A DNA stretch of 64,000 nucleotides from Flammula alnicola (Eukaryota; Basidiomycota; Agaricomycetes; Agaricales; Strophariaceae). The position numbers and the translations under genes were made by a program. The stretch's first letter is position 1; the number at the start of each line of letters is the position of its first letter. The notes under the pieces are model-generated. The model was not told the origin of the DNA. It ran no database searches and saw only the letters and a program-made list of their open reading frames with translations. Of this stretch, positions 12,619 to 24,309 are shown piece after piece. The stretch is taken from contig JADNRV010000001.1 in NCBI GenBank assembly GCA_015499995.1, positions 186,001 to 250,000 of the forward strand. The letters are read 5' to 3'.

Positions 12619-12872
12619 TGGGAAAAAAAATCATACCGTATTTCCTATTCATCTTCTACTAATTGATACTCCCTTTCTTTCGAGTCATCTTTTGCGACAA
12701 TGTATCAATAACGGTGTCGGGACACCAGGTTCGACTTGTCACGGGAAAGTTCATACACCGGCATGGGTATTTGGCCGACGATCGATATTCTCAGGCGGGC
12801 CTATTTGAATATGAATTTTCAATCCAGGAGTTAAAAAGATTCCCCGACTGATGCCTAACGGCGTTCAAGGGC

Positions 12873-13250
12873 TTAGATAGTATCAACACAGCGGTGATGG
12901 TACCGGTGTAGAAGGGAAAGATTTAAGACGCGCATCTTGGAGATGTTAAGTGGGCGCCTACAAAAATTCGCAGAATTTCGCAGATTCTTCAAAGCCTTCA
13001 CAATCTCCCAGGCACTCTCCTTTGTTCCCTCGTACCGCAATGCTGACTGGCTGTTTGTGTCCTTTTCGCTCCAATGATCGCGTATTTGCTTCAACCTCTC
13101 ATTCCTTGTATTGCAATCCACCTTATCCCACATTGTCATTACGAGCAAAACAGGCGAATGGTCAGTTTGACCGCACAGTCCTGGAACATCTTGAAATGGC
13201 GTCCAGGGTGTTCAGTCATCCGCTTGTCATTGACGTAGAATAACAGATGC
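12873..13250 (-). pseudogene. Relic of an AIG1/G-domain-like GTPase
   Basis: Minus-strand segment matching the middle of the agaricomycete small P-loop GTPase family: NDKRMTEHPGRHFKMFQD, then (in another frame) HSPVLLVMTMWDKVD, and ESAWEIV. In the family the block before MWDKV is the strand leading to the G4 region, and RM...GTP-like text precedes it. One base appears lost between the first two blocks. I find no P-loop (GxxxxGKS) upstream up to 13560, so this is a fragment or a badly damaged gene. Identification rests on motif memory. Confidence 0.5.
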
Positions 13251-13564
13251 CACTAATTTGGTGATTTTCCCATAACTATGCAACGAAATTTGAATGCGGG
13301 AATGGGGGCAGTTCGTGTGGAAACAAGTTCACGAGCTAAGGACATAAAATACAGCGCTCACGCCTTTTTCATCCAGTTGTCCACTTGACTCTGAAACATC
13401 GGTGTTGGAACTCGACCTGTGCTTTTTGCGACCTTTGCCTCAAGGCCACTGGCATCCATTTGTCGGGCATTTGAATCAAATACAGGTGGTCTGGTCCCTA
13501 TAGCACGGCATCCACGAAAGTATCATTCCGTGCAAACATGGTTGAGCATCGTACTGATGCATGG

Positions 13565-14376
13565 TCAGGGAAGGTGTGTCCCGGAGCTGTACATGGAAAC
13601 CACCAAGGGCCGTCCCTCGTTGGCATCATTTGTTGTCGGCATCCATGCTGCAACAAGCTCTTCTGCAGTTGCTGTGTCGATAATGCCTCCCGGAGCAGAT
13701 TCGGACGTGAACCTTTGCCAAGTCTGTAACAACCCCGAGAAGAAAGCCCCTGTCACCTCTTTAATAAGTGGAAGCTGAGGGATAAACCGTTTAACAACCT
13801 CGATAGCCTCGGGCCTTCCCAGTCCTTTTCGTCAAGTGATCCAAATTTTGGCGACGCGTCGACCTACGCAAGAAGTTCAGGTGCATCGGTAATAGTTGAA
13901 TAAATCCAAGGGCCGTGACGTCGCGTGAGCTTTACTGTTTGTGCACGCTGTCGCGTTTTTTGGATGGTGCGTTGTAGAATGCCTAGTGCACGGTCAGAAC
14001 GCGCTCTGAGGACCCTGTTTGCTTTTCGAAGCAGCTTCATGGCTTCTCGAGTTTTATGTGCTACAGAAATATATTGGTCCACCTCTCTGGATTGATCCAG
14101 CTCGATCTGCTTGGCGATTTCCGTGTTGCGGTCTGCAGAGCAACTGACTCGGCTTTTGTAGCACGAAGGTCTGTTTTCACTGCAAGTCCCGAGCCTTATT
14201 TTCGCCTTTGGTTTTGGAATCTTTTTTCGATATAGTTGGCATGCGCGGTAATGTCTGCGAGTGCTTTCTGGTATGGAGAAAGTAGGTGCAGATATTGGGA
14301 AGAACTTCCCGCAGCTGCCTGTTTTCACCTTGATAACATGACCAAACATCTCGCCGGTTGATGCCCACCCCCACAT
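13565..14376 (-). pseudogene. Degenerate unrecognised coding region
   Basis: Two open segments read as one protein if a TAG (near 13864) and a one-base frameshift (near 13810) are ignored. The first is a basic helical stretch (AKQIELDQSREVDQYIS ... LRKANRVLRARSDRALG). The second contains VDASPKFGSLDEKDWEGP then EAIEVVKRFIPQLPLIKEV and GAFFSGLLQTWQRF. Its 5' end nearly abuts the divergent DUF1640 gene. I do not recognise the family. It may be a decayed gene sharing origin with the GTPase relic downstream, or a live gene hit by sequence errors. Confidence 0.35.
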
Positions 14377-14388
14377 TTAGACTCGGAA

Positions 14389-15610
14389 ATGCTTTTTCGT
14401 TCTGTTCCACGCTTATGTCGCGCCTTATATACCGACGTGCACCTTCCAGCGTCTTCGAAATCTCTTGTGGTTGCATCCCACCGCGAAGCGCATACGGCAC
14501 AAACCCCGGGCGATCCCCAGTCATCCAGCTCGACAAATGCCCCACCTCCACAAACCGAATCCATGACGCACCCCCATGACCCGTCGAGCTCCGGCTCATC
14601 GTCAACATATGGGTCGTCTCCTCTCTCTGAATCTTCCTCCTCACATCCACCTCCGCCGCCGAATGGTAGCCCGGATAGCATGCCGCCTGCGGTATCATCC
14701 AGTGTTCCGACGACCTACATGGCCGAACCATCGTTCACGAGTCCTATGTACACGAGTCCTCCTTTTCATACCCATGCGTTCTTTAGGGCGCTTGAGAAGA
14801 CGTTTCCGGAGCAGACTGCGCGCAGTCTGATGCGAGCGACGCGGGCGTTGCTCGTCGATCGAATTGGTAGAGTGCGGAGAGAGGGTCTAACAGTGAAGGA
14901 TCTGGACAACGTAAGTCCTTTTGACTGCTCTCATACATCGACGTTTAATTACATCTCTGTCGTAGCAAGCCTATTTATTCCGTGCGGCGCTCTCAGAACT
15001 CCGAGCTGAAATGACAATGAGCACGAAGAATGACTCGGCATCTATCCGAGCTGCTACGACCGCGCTTCGCAGAGAGGTTGACTTGCTAGACGTGAAGATG
15101 AAGGAAGATATCGGGAATCTCAAGCATGAGTGGGTATTCCTCGTGTTTAGCTATAAGCGTAGTCGATCTGACCGCGCTTTAGGATTCAAATGGAACTCGA
15201 TAGCAGGAAGAACGAGGCAAAAGCAGACTTGAAGCGACAGGATATCAGCATAGAGGTTCGGATCATGTTCTTCATTGATAGTTTTTAGCCTTATAAGTGG
15301 GGTTTATTTATCCATGCAGGAATTGCTGAACAAAGCCATTGTGAGTGTGAGCGACCTGCGGACGGACGTGGAGGAAATCAAGTGGGACAATATGCGGAAG
15401 GCCGTCGGTAAGTGGCAACACGCTTTCCCCAGTGACCGAAGACTTGACTTTCTTTTTAAAGTGACACTTTCTGCTTTTGTTTTGGTTATCATCATTACGA
15501 TGGAGATTCAGTCACATTCGAAATCGACCCCACGAAATCCGCCCCCACCACCGCAACCCGAGGCAATTATACCAACAGAAGGAATAGAAAGAACACCATG
15601 GGCGACGTAG
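14389..15610 (+). CDS. DUF1640 (CCDC90/MCUR1-like) mitochondrial coiled-coil protein
   Basis: Mitochondrial inner-membrane coiled-coil protein related to yeast Fmp32 and animal MCUR1/CCDC90, implicated in respiratory-complex assembly or calcium-uniporter regulation. Exons 14389-14910, 14966-15129, 15183-15255, 15320-15407 and 15462-15610 give 331 residues in frame. N-terminus is Arg-rich without acids ([17 protein letters not shown]), a matrix presequence, followed by a long Pro/Ser disordered stretch. Family blocks: [52 protein letters not shown], then [20 protein letters not shown] and KWDNMRKAV. The C-terminal hydrophobic segment [14 protein letters not shown] is the membrane anchor, followed by a short proline-rich tail. 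Confidence 0.93.
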
Positions 15611-15790
15611 ATTTGATACCGCACGTCGGGAGGAGACGCTATATCATAGTAGTTAAGGTATTCCACCTTCGCATATATTACACCTGTATTACAATTGTAT
15701 ACCATCGCAAGCATATTTCGTCTCTTATAATAGACCCATACTAACCCAGCGATCTCGGGGTGGATCACAAGGTTACCGAAAATATCGCAG

Positions 15791-16428
15791 CTACTTGACT
15801 TCCAGTTTCTCCAGTTCATTGGCTAGATCATTGGTACTGGTTTCGGTAGTCGTCGCTTTGGCTGTATCCGAAGGAGGTGTTGCAGATTTCGACGATCTTT
15901 TATCTGTAACAGCATCCGCCTTTTCAATCGAAGTACCAGAGGCTGCTGGCCTGGCTTCATCGTCATCGTCTTCCCAATTATCAGGAACATCAACCTTCTC
16001 TTTCTCCCTCTTCTCCTTCCGCTTTGCATTCTTCTTGGCGCTCTTTGACAGAGGCTTCGTCCCATCGGATCCCGAGGCTGCCATACTAGTTGGAGGCGGT
16101 GCCCACCCGATGATATGGCCCTTCGGTAGCACATTCACGTCCATCTGCGCCTGCTTCGTGCCTCGGAAGCGACGGACATCTTCCTGAGGCGTGAACCCGG
16201 GACGAATCTTGATCTGCTTCCTAACCCTGGAACGGGGCGATAGGTGTGCAATGAGAGAGATGAAACGCGTGGAATTGGCAAGGTAAGAGAAATAGCTAGG
16301 TCGATAGGAAGTTGTCACACATACGTTCCATCTGGGCGCCGAGATTCGGGGATGACGCGCTCGAGCGTCTGCGGGTCTACAGCGATTCCGGCGACGCTCT
16401 TGTCTGGATTTATAGGTGGGCGCGACAT
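15791..16428 (-). CDS. PYM1: PYM (partner of Y14-Mago), exon-junction-complex disassembly factor
   Basis: Cytoplasmic ribosome-associated protein that strips exon junction complexes from mRNA by binding Mago-Y14. Exon 1 is 16325-16428, exon 2 is 15791-16226, giving 179 residues, close to animal PYM (about 200). The N-terminal Mago-binding region reads IAVDPQTLERVIPESRRPDG, then RKQIKIRPGFTPQEDV. A lysine-rich helical stretch (SKSAKKNAKRKEKREKEKV) and an acidic low-complexity region lead to the C-terminal ANELEKLEVK. Its start lies 184 bp from the divergent GPN3 start. An active exon junction complex fits the intron-dense genome. Confidence 0.92.
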
Positions 16429-16612
16429 AGTGTATGGGTCTGGCCGATGGAGACGATTGCGGGCTGAAAAGTACCTTTCACAGCTTGAAGCCCGCCCGTT
16501 TGTGATCAGTAGCGGACTTTGAAATCGATTATAACGCAGCCAAGACTTTTTGCTTCGGTCTCCAATTTCCCTCTACTTGTTCTTCGAGCTTTTCTTGTTT
16601 TACCTCTCTCTC
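16429..16612. promoter_or_regulatory. Divergent PYM/GPN3 promoter interval
   Basis: Only 184 bp separate the two ATGs, so both promoters must share this DNA. It contains pyrimidine-rich runs upstream of GPN3 and no clear TATA, as is usual for housekeeping genes. Confidence 0.6.
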
Positions 16613-17886
16613 ATGCGCTACGCAGTGCTCGTAACAGGCCCAGCAGGCGCTGGAAAATCTACATTCACAGGAGCCTTTTGAACCACCTCCGGATGGCAAA
16701 ACGAACGGCCCATCTCGTGAACCTCGATCCTGCAGCCTCGCCGACGAGTTTCGAGTTCGAACCAGTAATCGACATCAAGGATCTCGTCAGTCTCGAGGAT
16801 GTTATGAGCGAGCTCGAGTACGGTCCCAACGGCGGCTTGGTGTATTGCTTTGAGTGAGTGAGTGGCCATCAAACTCTTTTCCTTGCCCAGCTTGGTTTTG
16901 GTTCTGACGTGCTTGCTCTGACCGTAGATATCTTCTCCAAAACATGGATGGCTAGAGAGGAACTCGGTGGATATGACGAGACTACCTTATCTTTGACTGC
17001 CCTGGTGAGCCGCGTTTTGCCTTTACCATGGGCTAGGTCATTTACGAGAGCTTCGCATAGGCCAGATCGAGCTGTACACCCACCACCCATTCCTCCCGAC
17101 GCTCGTGCAAAATCTCACCAGAATGAATATCCGTGTCAGCGCCGCGTATCTGATAGAGTCTCAGTTCATGGAAGACCGTTATAAGTTCTTCAGGTTCGTC
17201 TTTCCGACTTTCTGATTCTCGGGTCCTCGTAAAGCTCATGTTTCGGAACAGTGGAGTGCTGTCCGCCATGTCGGCCATGGTCAACCTCGAAATTCCTTGG
17301 ATAAACATCATGTCCAAGATGGATTTGGTGACTGCGAACACAGAAGATGGGTCAGGGGGTGCGAGGAACGGGATTCGACAGCGGAAAGATATTGCCCGGT
17401 AAGTACTTCGGTTTCAGGACGCGTTCTTGCGGTGGATGAAGAAGAGTTTCCCCACGCACCATATTCTCGAGACATTCAGATCCTTATTATTGTTTTCGTA
17501 GATATCTGGATCCTGATCCAATGCTCCTCGCAACGCGGAGAGGCCAAGAAGGCAATGTCGAAAACCCACGCTTTCATGCCCTCAACCAAGCCATAGTGCA
17601 ACTGGTAGGTTCCTAATATAAGGCTCTCTCATCCTTGGGACTGATACAATGCTTTTAACAGATCGAAGACCACCCTCTCGTGTCGTTCCTACCGCTCGAT
17701 CTCACCAACCCTGATTCGCTGGAGACAGTTGTCAGTCATATCGACTACACAATGCAGTACGGCGAGGATGAGGAACCCAAAGAGGTATGGAATCTGTCAC
17801 GTTAAATTTCCGCTGTAGTACTATTTCTAACTTTTTTTACCCAGCCTCATGATCTAGACGAAGGCGACTTCCAAGACATGGAGTAA
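16613..17886 (+). CDS. GPN3: GPN-loop GTPase 3 with several one-base gaps
   Basis: Essential cytosolic GTPase for nuclear import of RNA polymerase II. Exons 16613-16853, 16928-17004, 17061-17193, 17252-17398, 17502-17604, 17662-17784 and 17845-17886. P-loop GPAGAGKST at residues 9-17, HLVNLDPAA, the GPN signature in [34 protein letters not shown] (G4) and an acidic C-terminus. The frame breaks near 16670 and three times between 16949 and 16980; each is healed by one extra base, giving exactly 290 codons (289 residues) with every splice phase matching. The remaining exons are flawless. In an essential single-copy gene this looks more like local sequence error than decay. Confidence 0.92.
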
Positions 17887-18479
17887 GGCTCTTTTCTCAG
17901 TTTCTAGATTTTGTGCAGATTCATATATATTATGTCTGGGGTACTTCTGAGGAGTGCAGGAGAAGATTTAGGGAATGTAATACTATTAGTAACTGTGCTT
18001 ATAATCATAGGTTCAATGGGCAGTCGATTCGGAAGGATAACCGAACTACATCGAAGCTCTTTTTTCGAAGAGGATATTTATGTATATCAATGTTATTGGT
18101 CCAACGGAGGTCCGCAAGAAGTTCGCTCATGGTGCGTGAACATCGGCCGTCAGGACTGTCAGTGTTGGACGCGTTGGTTGAACTTCGTACAGAAATATTC
18201 TATTCTCATTTGTAGGGGAAGAAGCAGGGTTACAGGTGTGCGCAGCTATTCGTTATGATGGTAAGGCAAAAAAGGTAGAGACGCTACCACCAATAGAAAT
18301 TCAGGCTTCAAGATGCCGATATGTAAGCGATGGTCGAGCCAATGGGATACGAAACGGCATCGCTCAAGTTTATCTGCTGACGTTAAGCTTCAACTTGCTC
18401 CGTCCCACGACTGGCCTTCCAGGTTTCTGGGCCCTGTGATAAGAAAAACTAGGTCATCGTCCTGCCTACTTTGAATAAA
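17887..18479. other. Intergenic between convergent genes, nothing recognised
   Basis: About 590 bp separating the 3' ends of GPN3 (+) and the 2OG oxygenase (-). Short open frames have no motifs. No hairpin terminator-like structure is obvious. Confidence 0.45.
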
Positions 18480-19804
18480 CTAAAAGCGTCTTGCCTTCCT
18501 GTTCTTAATCCTCTGATTTTTAATCCTTCGAGAGAACCAGTCAAGGGATGTCGCTCCGGTATCAAAGTCCTTGTCTGGCGTACGGCTAACTGCCTCGGCC
18601 ACGATGGGGCTTTGGTCTACAAGCGCTCGGAGGATGACCGAATTTCCGGGTCTGGTGAAGTAGACTAGGGACCAGCGTTCAAGGCCCGCCTGAGCGCCTG
18701 GAGGAGGGCTAATTTGGTTCTTGTTAGCTCACGAGATCAGAAAGGGAGGAAAGTACAACAGAAACGCACACGACTCTGTGGAGGTTGGAGCGAAGGATGC
18801 CTCCGCTGAAGATGGCTAACGCGTCGCCGACATTGCAGACTGCATGGCGAGGTATGGGCTGATAACCGAACGAGTGAACGTTAAGAAAACTATCAGCCGG
18901 AAAAGAAGGAAAGACAAACTTTGACATATTGCCACGATTCGGCTCCGGGCACGAGAACTTGAAGCCCACCCAATCGGTTATGGAGGAACGACTATAAATA
19001 TGTTTTGTCGGTTATTGAGGGACCCGGCACAAGTCGAATCCGCGTACCAGTGAACCAAAGTCAGTGTGGCTTCCAATAGCCTGTTTAGTGGTGCTCGAAG
19101 TAGGCGAGTTCTTGATTATTCTCGCCTCGCTCCCGCTGAACTCTTCCGTCTTGTGCTGCTGGAGGAGAGTCCCAGCCGGGAGCCCGAGTTTTTCATTGAA
19201 AATCTCGAGGATGAGGTTATTAACCTCCAGCGACTTGCGCACGAACGGGGTGATTGTAGACTCCATTCGCGCGTTGGCGGTGCGTGGGTAGGGCCGCCGA
19301 GCTTCCTGCGGCCATGCCAGTGCGTCGTCTTTGGCAACGTTCAGGAACTCGACGGTGTCCAATTCGCCTGTAGCGTCGACGGCGTTGGCGCCCGCGGCTT
19401 TGTACCTGCGAAATAGGATCAGGTCAACTCACAAAGGTCATCAATAAAACTGGGGATTGGTGGTAGTTACCCAAACGACATGCCATCGTCGCCCTGCTCG
19501 AATTTCATCTTCTCGTTCATGGGTAGAGCCATGGTCTCTGCGCCTAGCGCGAACATATCATCGACCAACTGATCCGCTCCATGGTTTTTCAGGCTAAGTA
19601 ACACGAGATGGATCAGACTTTCCAATGTAATGCACAACAGGCAAAACAAAGTGAAACTTACTACCAAAATCCTAGTTTCGTCGCCGCTTCCCACAATCTG
19701 CCGATTTCGACTGTGTCCCCGCTCTTGAGCAGTTCGTAGTCGATAATCAACAGAGGATGGGTGGGAATGTCTTCCGGAAACGCTGGGAAAGTAAGAGCTG
19801 GCAT
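18480..19804 (-). CDS. 2-oxoglutarate/Fe(II) oxygenase, isopenicillin-N-synthase-like
   Basis: Non-heme iron dioxygenase of the IPNS/flavonol-synthase-like family; such fungal enzymes hydroxylate or desaturate small metabolites. Six exons: 19662-19804, 19471-19593, 19048-19405, 18920-18991, 18770-18858 and 18480-18708 give exactly 337 residues. The N-terminal DIOX_N block has IIDYELLKSGD, LWEAATKLGFWYLKNHG. Iron ligands are HTDFGS and, distally, SNLHRVV; FTRPG follows. LGGLQVLVPGAESW is the conserved strand between the ligands. All splice junctions keep frame. No signal peptide, so cytosolic. Substrate unknown; the gene stands alone rather than in a clear biosynthetic cluster. Confidence 0.93.
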
Positions 19805-22800
19805 TATACACTGGTGGTAGAATTCAGGAGTGGCGGATGATTCTGATAGTTGGGAGGGGCTTGCAAGTATAAATACATTGGCCTGAGGATAGAGCCGATT
19901 CCCAGCAGTGTTAAAACAAGGAGGTCATAAGACGGGAAGTTAAACTAGAAGCAATGCATATAGCAACTGCCATTGTCTCGTGATCGTATCTGAGTCCTAT
20001 AAAAATGTTTCCTTAACGGATTGATTTCTATCAAGATAAAGTAACGAGATTGTGAGTGACTTACCTCTTACTCTACATAGCAGCGTTCCGAAGGGGAAAA
20101 GATGTATGGTGTGTTGCTCACACTGTACTTAGTTGCCGACAGCCCCTCTTTCAAGTTAAGCTTAAAGACATTCGCATGCAGGTCAACTTTGTCCGTGGGA
20201 ATAAACTTACAACTCCGTCTCCGATCTTACCATCGTCCGACTCCCTCGCACTGGCAGAAGCCAGAAAGCTACTGCCCTTGACATCGCTCTGATTCGCTCC
20301 CTGACTGTATGCACATTCAACCATACCAAAAATTTGTTTACCCGTCTCTGGATCAGTCTTGCCTAAACGTAAACAAGCCGCTGAAGTCCGTCTAACTTAT
20401 TGTTCTTGTCTTTTTGACTCAAGATGCATTGCTGCAAGAAATGCCAGGATCGGTTGTTCGTTTCTCAGATTTATTACCATCTATATCGCAGACTGCTTTT
20501 TTCAATGCGGTTAGTCGGAGAAGGTGCGCAGTTGAAGTAATCAATGTCGAACTTCAAACGATAAGACCTTCTCCTTGAACTCTATATTTGAACCTACCTC
20601 GACGAGATATCAGTGAGCTCTATATAATATATCACACATTCCTCAGTATCCGGATGAAAAGCATGATCTCAATTTGTTCACTAAGTAGCTCTGCGTCGAC
20701 ATGCTGATTGATCAAGCTATTAATCCTCAGGTTTTTGTTTTCAGACAAATTTCCGAGTGCATAGCCCCTCAGGCCTCAGGCCTCATGATCTGGGCACGAC
20801 TACACACAGAAGTACGATTGAGGGTTCTCAAAGCCATTGTTGGGCAATCACGAGTCTACCATGTTCCATTTTCGTTCCTCGAGCGGAAGTCACGGTTGTA
20901 CTTGTGTCTGAAGGGGTTTGAGAAAAGAGTTCCATACCCAACACACACGGTGCCCCATGATTGTCGACTCCAGTGGGGAAAGGTTAGCATTTGAAATGAT
21001 TGCAGACACATGACATCAACGGATTAGAGCGGTTCCATAAATTTCGAACCATAGGACGCTCTAATAGAAGAGGGCCGGGTGCACCAAAATCACCTGCATC
21101 GTGCATAACTGATGAGCCCCGTATTATAAGAGGAAGCATTATCCAAGACCGTGAGCTGAAGATAGGATGAAGTGAGATGTGCAACTCAACTTGAAAAGGG
21201 GAAAGGCTGCCCCATTTCAGCAGAATTTGGACTTTAAATTTGGCGATGAATATCCCGGACAGAGTGGACCTAGGACTTTTGAAAGTTCATGTATGTATTC
21301 TAAGGAATTAAGAGTGAGAGACTCTGCAAGGACTGCATTGGTGCTGAACCTTGAGTCGCTTTTAATCCGTTGCAAGCCCCCGGCAAGTTGTGTTCTTTGC
21401 TATAAGTATTTATGTATACATAGTGCGCTCCAGTGTTTATTTGAGCATTTATGGTCACGACGAAGAGCAGAGGAAGGGCAAAGGTGGGTTAAAAAGTTGC
21501 CAGATGGATGCCCGAGAGAGGCCCGACTGCACATACAGAAATGGCTCTGATTTCCTGGCCTCAGAGATGAGATTCAACCACGTCACGGGAGGAGGGCTAG
21601 TTGCAGAATTTAAAGTGACGAGGAGAGCCCGGGTTCAAAGCACAATGCGATGAATATTTGGTGCAGCAATTCACAGTGTTTAGATTATTGATGGGCGTCT
21701 CGCTCGTATAGATTAGATGCGCGTGGTCGAAGGTGCCCAGGGTTCGGGGTCAGCCAGAACGTTAACGTTGTCAAAGCGCACATATCAATTTTCTTTGAAT
21801 GCTCTAGCCACATAGTGACATAGGTGATTCGCCAAGGATCGTGAAATGATATTATATTATGCGAACGTAATTACGAAGCGTTCATGATACTAGAGGCAGC
21901 CGGGGCCCGGAGGACTAGCGCTCGGAACTTTAACCTGATTATTTGCCTCGTGGTTTTAACTCCCAATTTATCTCGACGTTCTTTATAATACATAAGTCTA
22001 TCGGGGTGCCATAGAAATTCAGTCTGTCCCTTCAGAAATGGTTGTAACTAGACGCAAACTGATCCGTCAGTTTTTCCTTCCTATCCTGAGGAATCGTGCT
22101 TACAGGGAAAACAGGTTTACGCTTCTTGGTGTGAGCTGCCCACAAAAAGGGACGAACATGTGTACAATTGGACATCATCACTGGCAGATAAGTAGCATGG
22201 GTGCCTTTAGGCTTTCTTGAAAAAAGTCGGTCATATTTGTCGTGGTCAATGGACTGATATGCCTTGCAAACGTTGGTCGTATGAATGTGAGTTATTTCAG
22301 CGGGGTTGGGCTCCACTCAAGAGAACGGGGATTATAATTGTTATCTCATGCTGACAACGACGTCCTGAATTAGGGACCGGCGTACGGTGCTCAATGGAGT
22401 TTTTTTTTCCGCTTTCCGTAGGTTGTTCGGCATATGTATGCTTACACACAAGCAGAGTGCCGCGGAACTTCAAATTGTTGGAGACAAATTCACCTTGCCC
22501 CACGCGCCTCTTGTTCATCGTTCAGTCTTCCCGATCATCGTCCCTCGGCCTCAGCCATCCTTTCAAACCGATTGGACCACTCGACATCCCTAGAGGACGC
22601 TATTAGTGTACCCACGACCGCCCCTTCATTCGATCTGACCTCTCCTTTCCTACCATCGAGAGCCCCTTGTGTTGCCTGGTACGTCAGACCTGAGGCAAAA
22701 GTGTCGAGACGGGCACGGGCACGAGGCGCGACCATACGCCAACAGCTCCACCTGTGTGATAGAGACTACTAATCCCAGTCCCAGCCCTCATCGACACCCA

Positions 22801-23365
22801 TATCTCGACAACAATACCCCACATCGTCGGTATTTCTCCTCCGTCGCTCGGATCTTCATCCTAAAACCAAGTTCTCTCAGTCCCAACATTCTTCGTTTCG
22901 TTCTCTAGAGATCTCTCTCAGTCCCTCAGTTTACCGAGACTATTCCATATCGATCACGAATACCTGCACGTTTCAACTCCCTGGCCAATTTTTCTTCATC
23001 AACACGTTCATGCCTGTAGGCAGAGCGGTCCGGAGATTATTTCCGTCCAGGATTTTGCATTCAGTGTACCACAACACATATCGCTTCCCAACTATCCATT
23101 CCTCTGATCCCAACTTTCCTTGTTCCACACCCCTACGCAGTGTGGCGCCTACCACAGCTAACGCGTACCCCGGGCGTTCAAGTCATTGACGAATCACGGC
23201 AGCCTACATCCCATTTCCTCTCAATCTCCACCTTCATCGTACCACTCCTAGGGTTTGATTCAGTCTTCTGGATCTGGAGCCTCGTCTCTTTCTATCAATC
23301 GCTTTCCTTGCCTTTTCCTTCCCATTGCTTTACCCATCTCTCTGAACCGACCTCACGATTCTACC
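19805..23365. other. Long intergenic region with pyrimidine-rich leader at its right end
   Basis: No supported gene in 3.5 kb. 20767-20787 repeats the palindrome-containing motif of 10697-10717. From about 22480 to 23365 the plus strand is strongly C/T-rich with several ATGs, which looks like a long 5' leader or core promoter for the alpha-crystallin-domain gene at 23366. Nothing else recognised. Confidence 0.45.
20767..20787. repeat. Second copy of the CCTCAGGCCT motif
   Basis: Matches 10697-10717 at 20 of 21 positions. The flanks do not extend the similarity, so only a short dispersed motif can be claimed. Confidence 0.35.
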
Positions 23366-24309
23366 ATGTCGCAACGCATACCACCCACTCCGAGTGGAGG
23401 ACCCCATAAATCGTATAACTCAACTCCCTCTGCGACACCCACATCATCGTCGAGCGCCTCTTCGTCTTCCTCCTCCCCGTACACACCTCCCGACTACTCC
23501 TATTTCTCTCCTCACGCACCATTCACAAGTCCAAGTAGCGCTCCGAATCTTTCTTTCAATTCTAATTCCTCTTCATATACCTCGGCTTCTGTGCAGGGAC
23601 ACACTTACACGACGCACACGACGCTGCCCGGGGGGCCTGCTATCACATCCAGTGTCACCGCACATGGTGCCGGAGGCAATTATAGTGGAGGTCCGTTTCA
23701 CATCCGAGGGCCACACGCAAAAGCGCCCGATGTCCTCCAGCAGTTTGCGCTGCACATCCCGCCCCCACCCCATCTTTCCTTGTCCTTATCGGCCGTACGC
23801 AATCCCGCGGCATTGGGAATCTCGTCTGTTTCTGCGTCATCACCAAATTCCCATTATTCATCCTCTGCGCCTTCTTCTTTGACGCATCAGTCTCCACAGT
23901 CCCCTCAGATGACACTATCTTCTACTCCAGTGAAGCATACGCTAAGCGTGGTGCTCCCCCGAAATATCCAGCCCGAGATGGTGACCATATCGGCAAACAA
24001 GGGCGATAGAATTAGAGTGGTGGCAGACGCATTTGGTGGGGATGAATGTGGGTTTTTTCGCCATTTTTATTTATTTTTCTGTCTGCTTTTTGCTAACCAC
24101 TGATCAATCTCTTCCTTCCAACCCCTGCTATTCGCTCTCTGGCCCGGCTCCATCCCATAACAAATAAAAACGACGAATCAGGTCATTATGAATGGCAGAT
24201 CAGTTTCCCACCCCACGACATCGATATGTCTGCGGTTCACGCGCGCTTTGACCCCGATGGACGCTTAACGCTCGACGTGAAAAGGAAGTCGAGGGCGATG
24301 TATTATTAA
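23366..24309 (+). CDS. HSP20-like (alpha-crystallin domain) protein
   Basis: Protein of 269 residues with a C-terminal alpha-crystallin-like fold (about 190-265) behind a 180-residue disordered Ser/Pro/Thr-rich N-terminus. Exons 23366-24047 and 24182-24309, joined across a 134-nt intron that is long for this genome. The domain reads HTLSVVLPRNIQPEMVTIS, GDRIRVVAD, HYEWQISFPPHDIDM, VHARFDPDGRLTLDVKRK; the ARFDPDGRLTL strand is the equivalent of the sHSP consensus. It lacks a clear C-terminal IxI motif, so it may not oligomerise as classical sHSPs do. Holdase or client-adaptor role is inferred. A transposon sits 375 bp downstream of its stop. Confidence 0.75.

Noticed and set aside
21620..21640. 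Possible tRNA B-box (GGGTTCAAAG)
   Set aside because: It does not match the GGTTCRANYCC consensus, and no cloverleaf or A-box can be formed around it.
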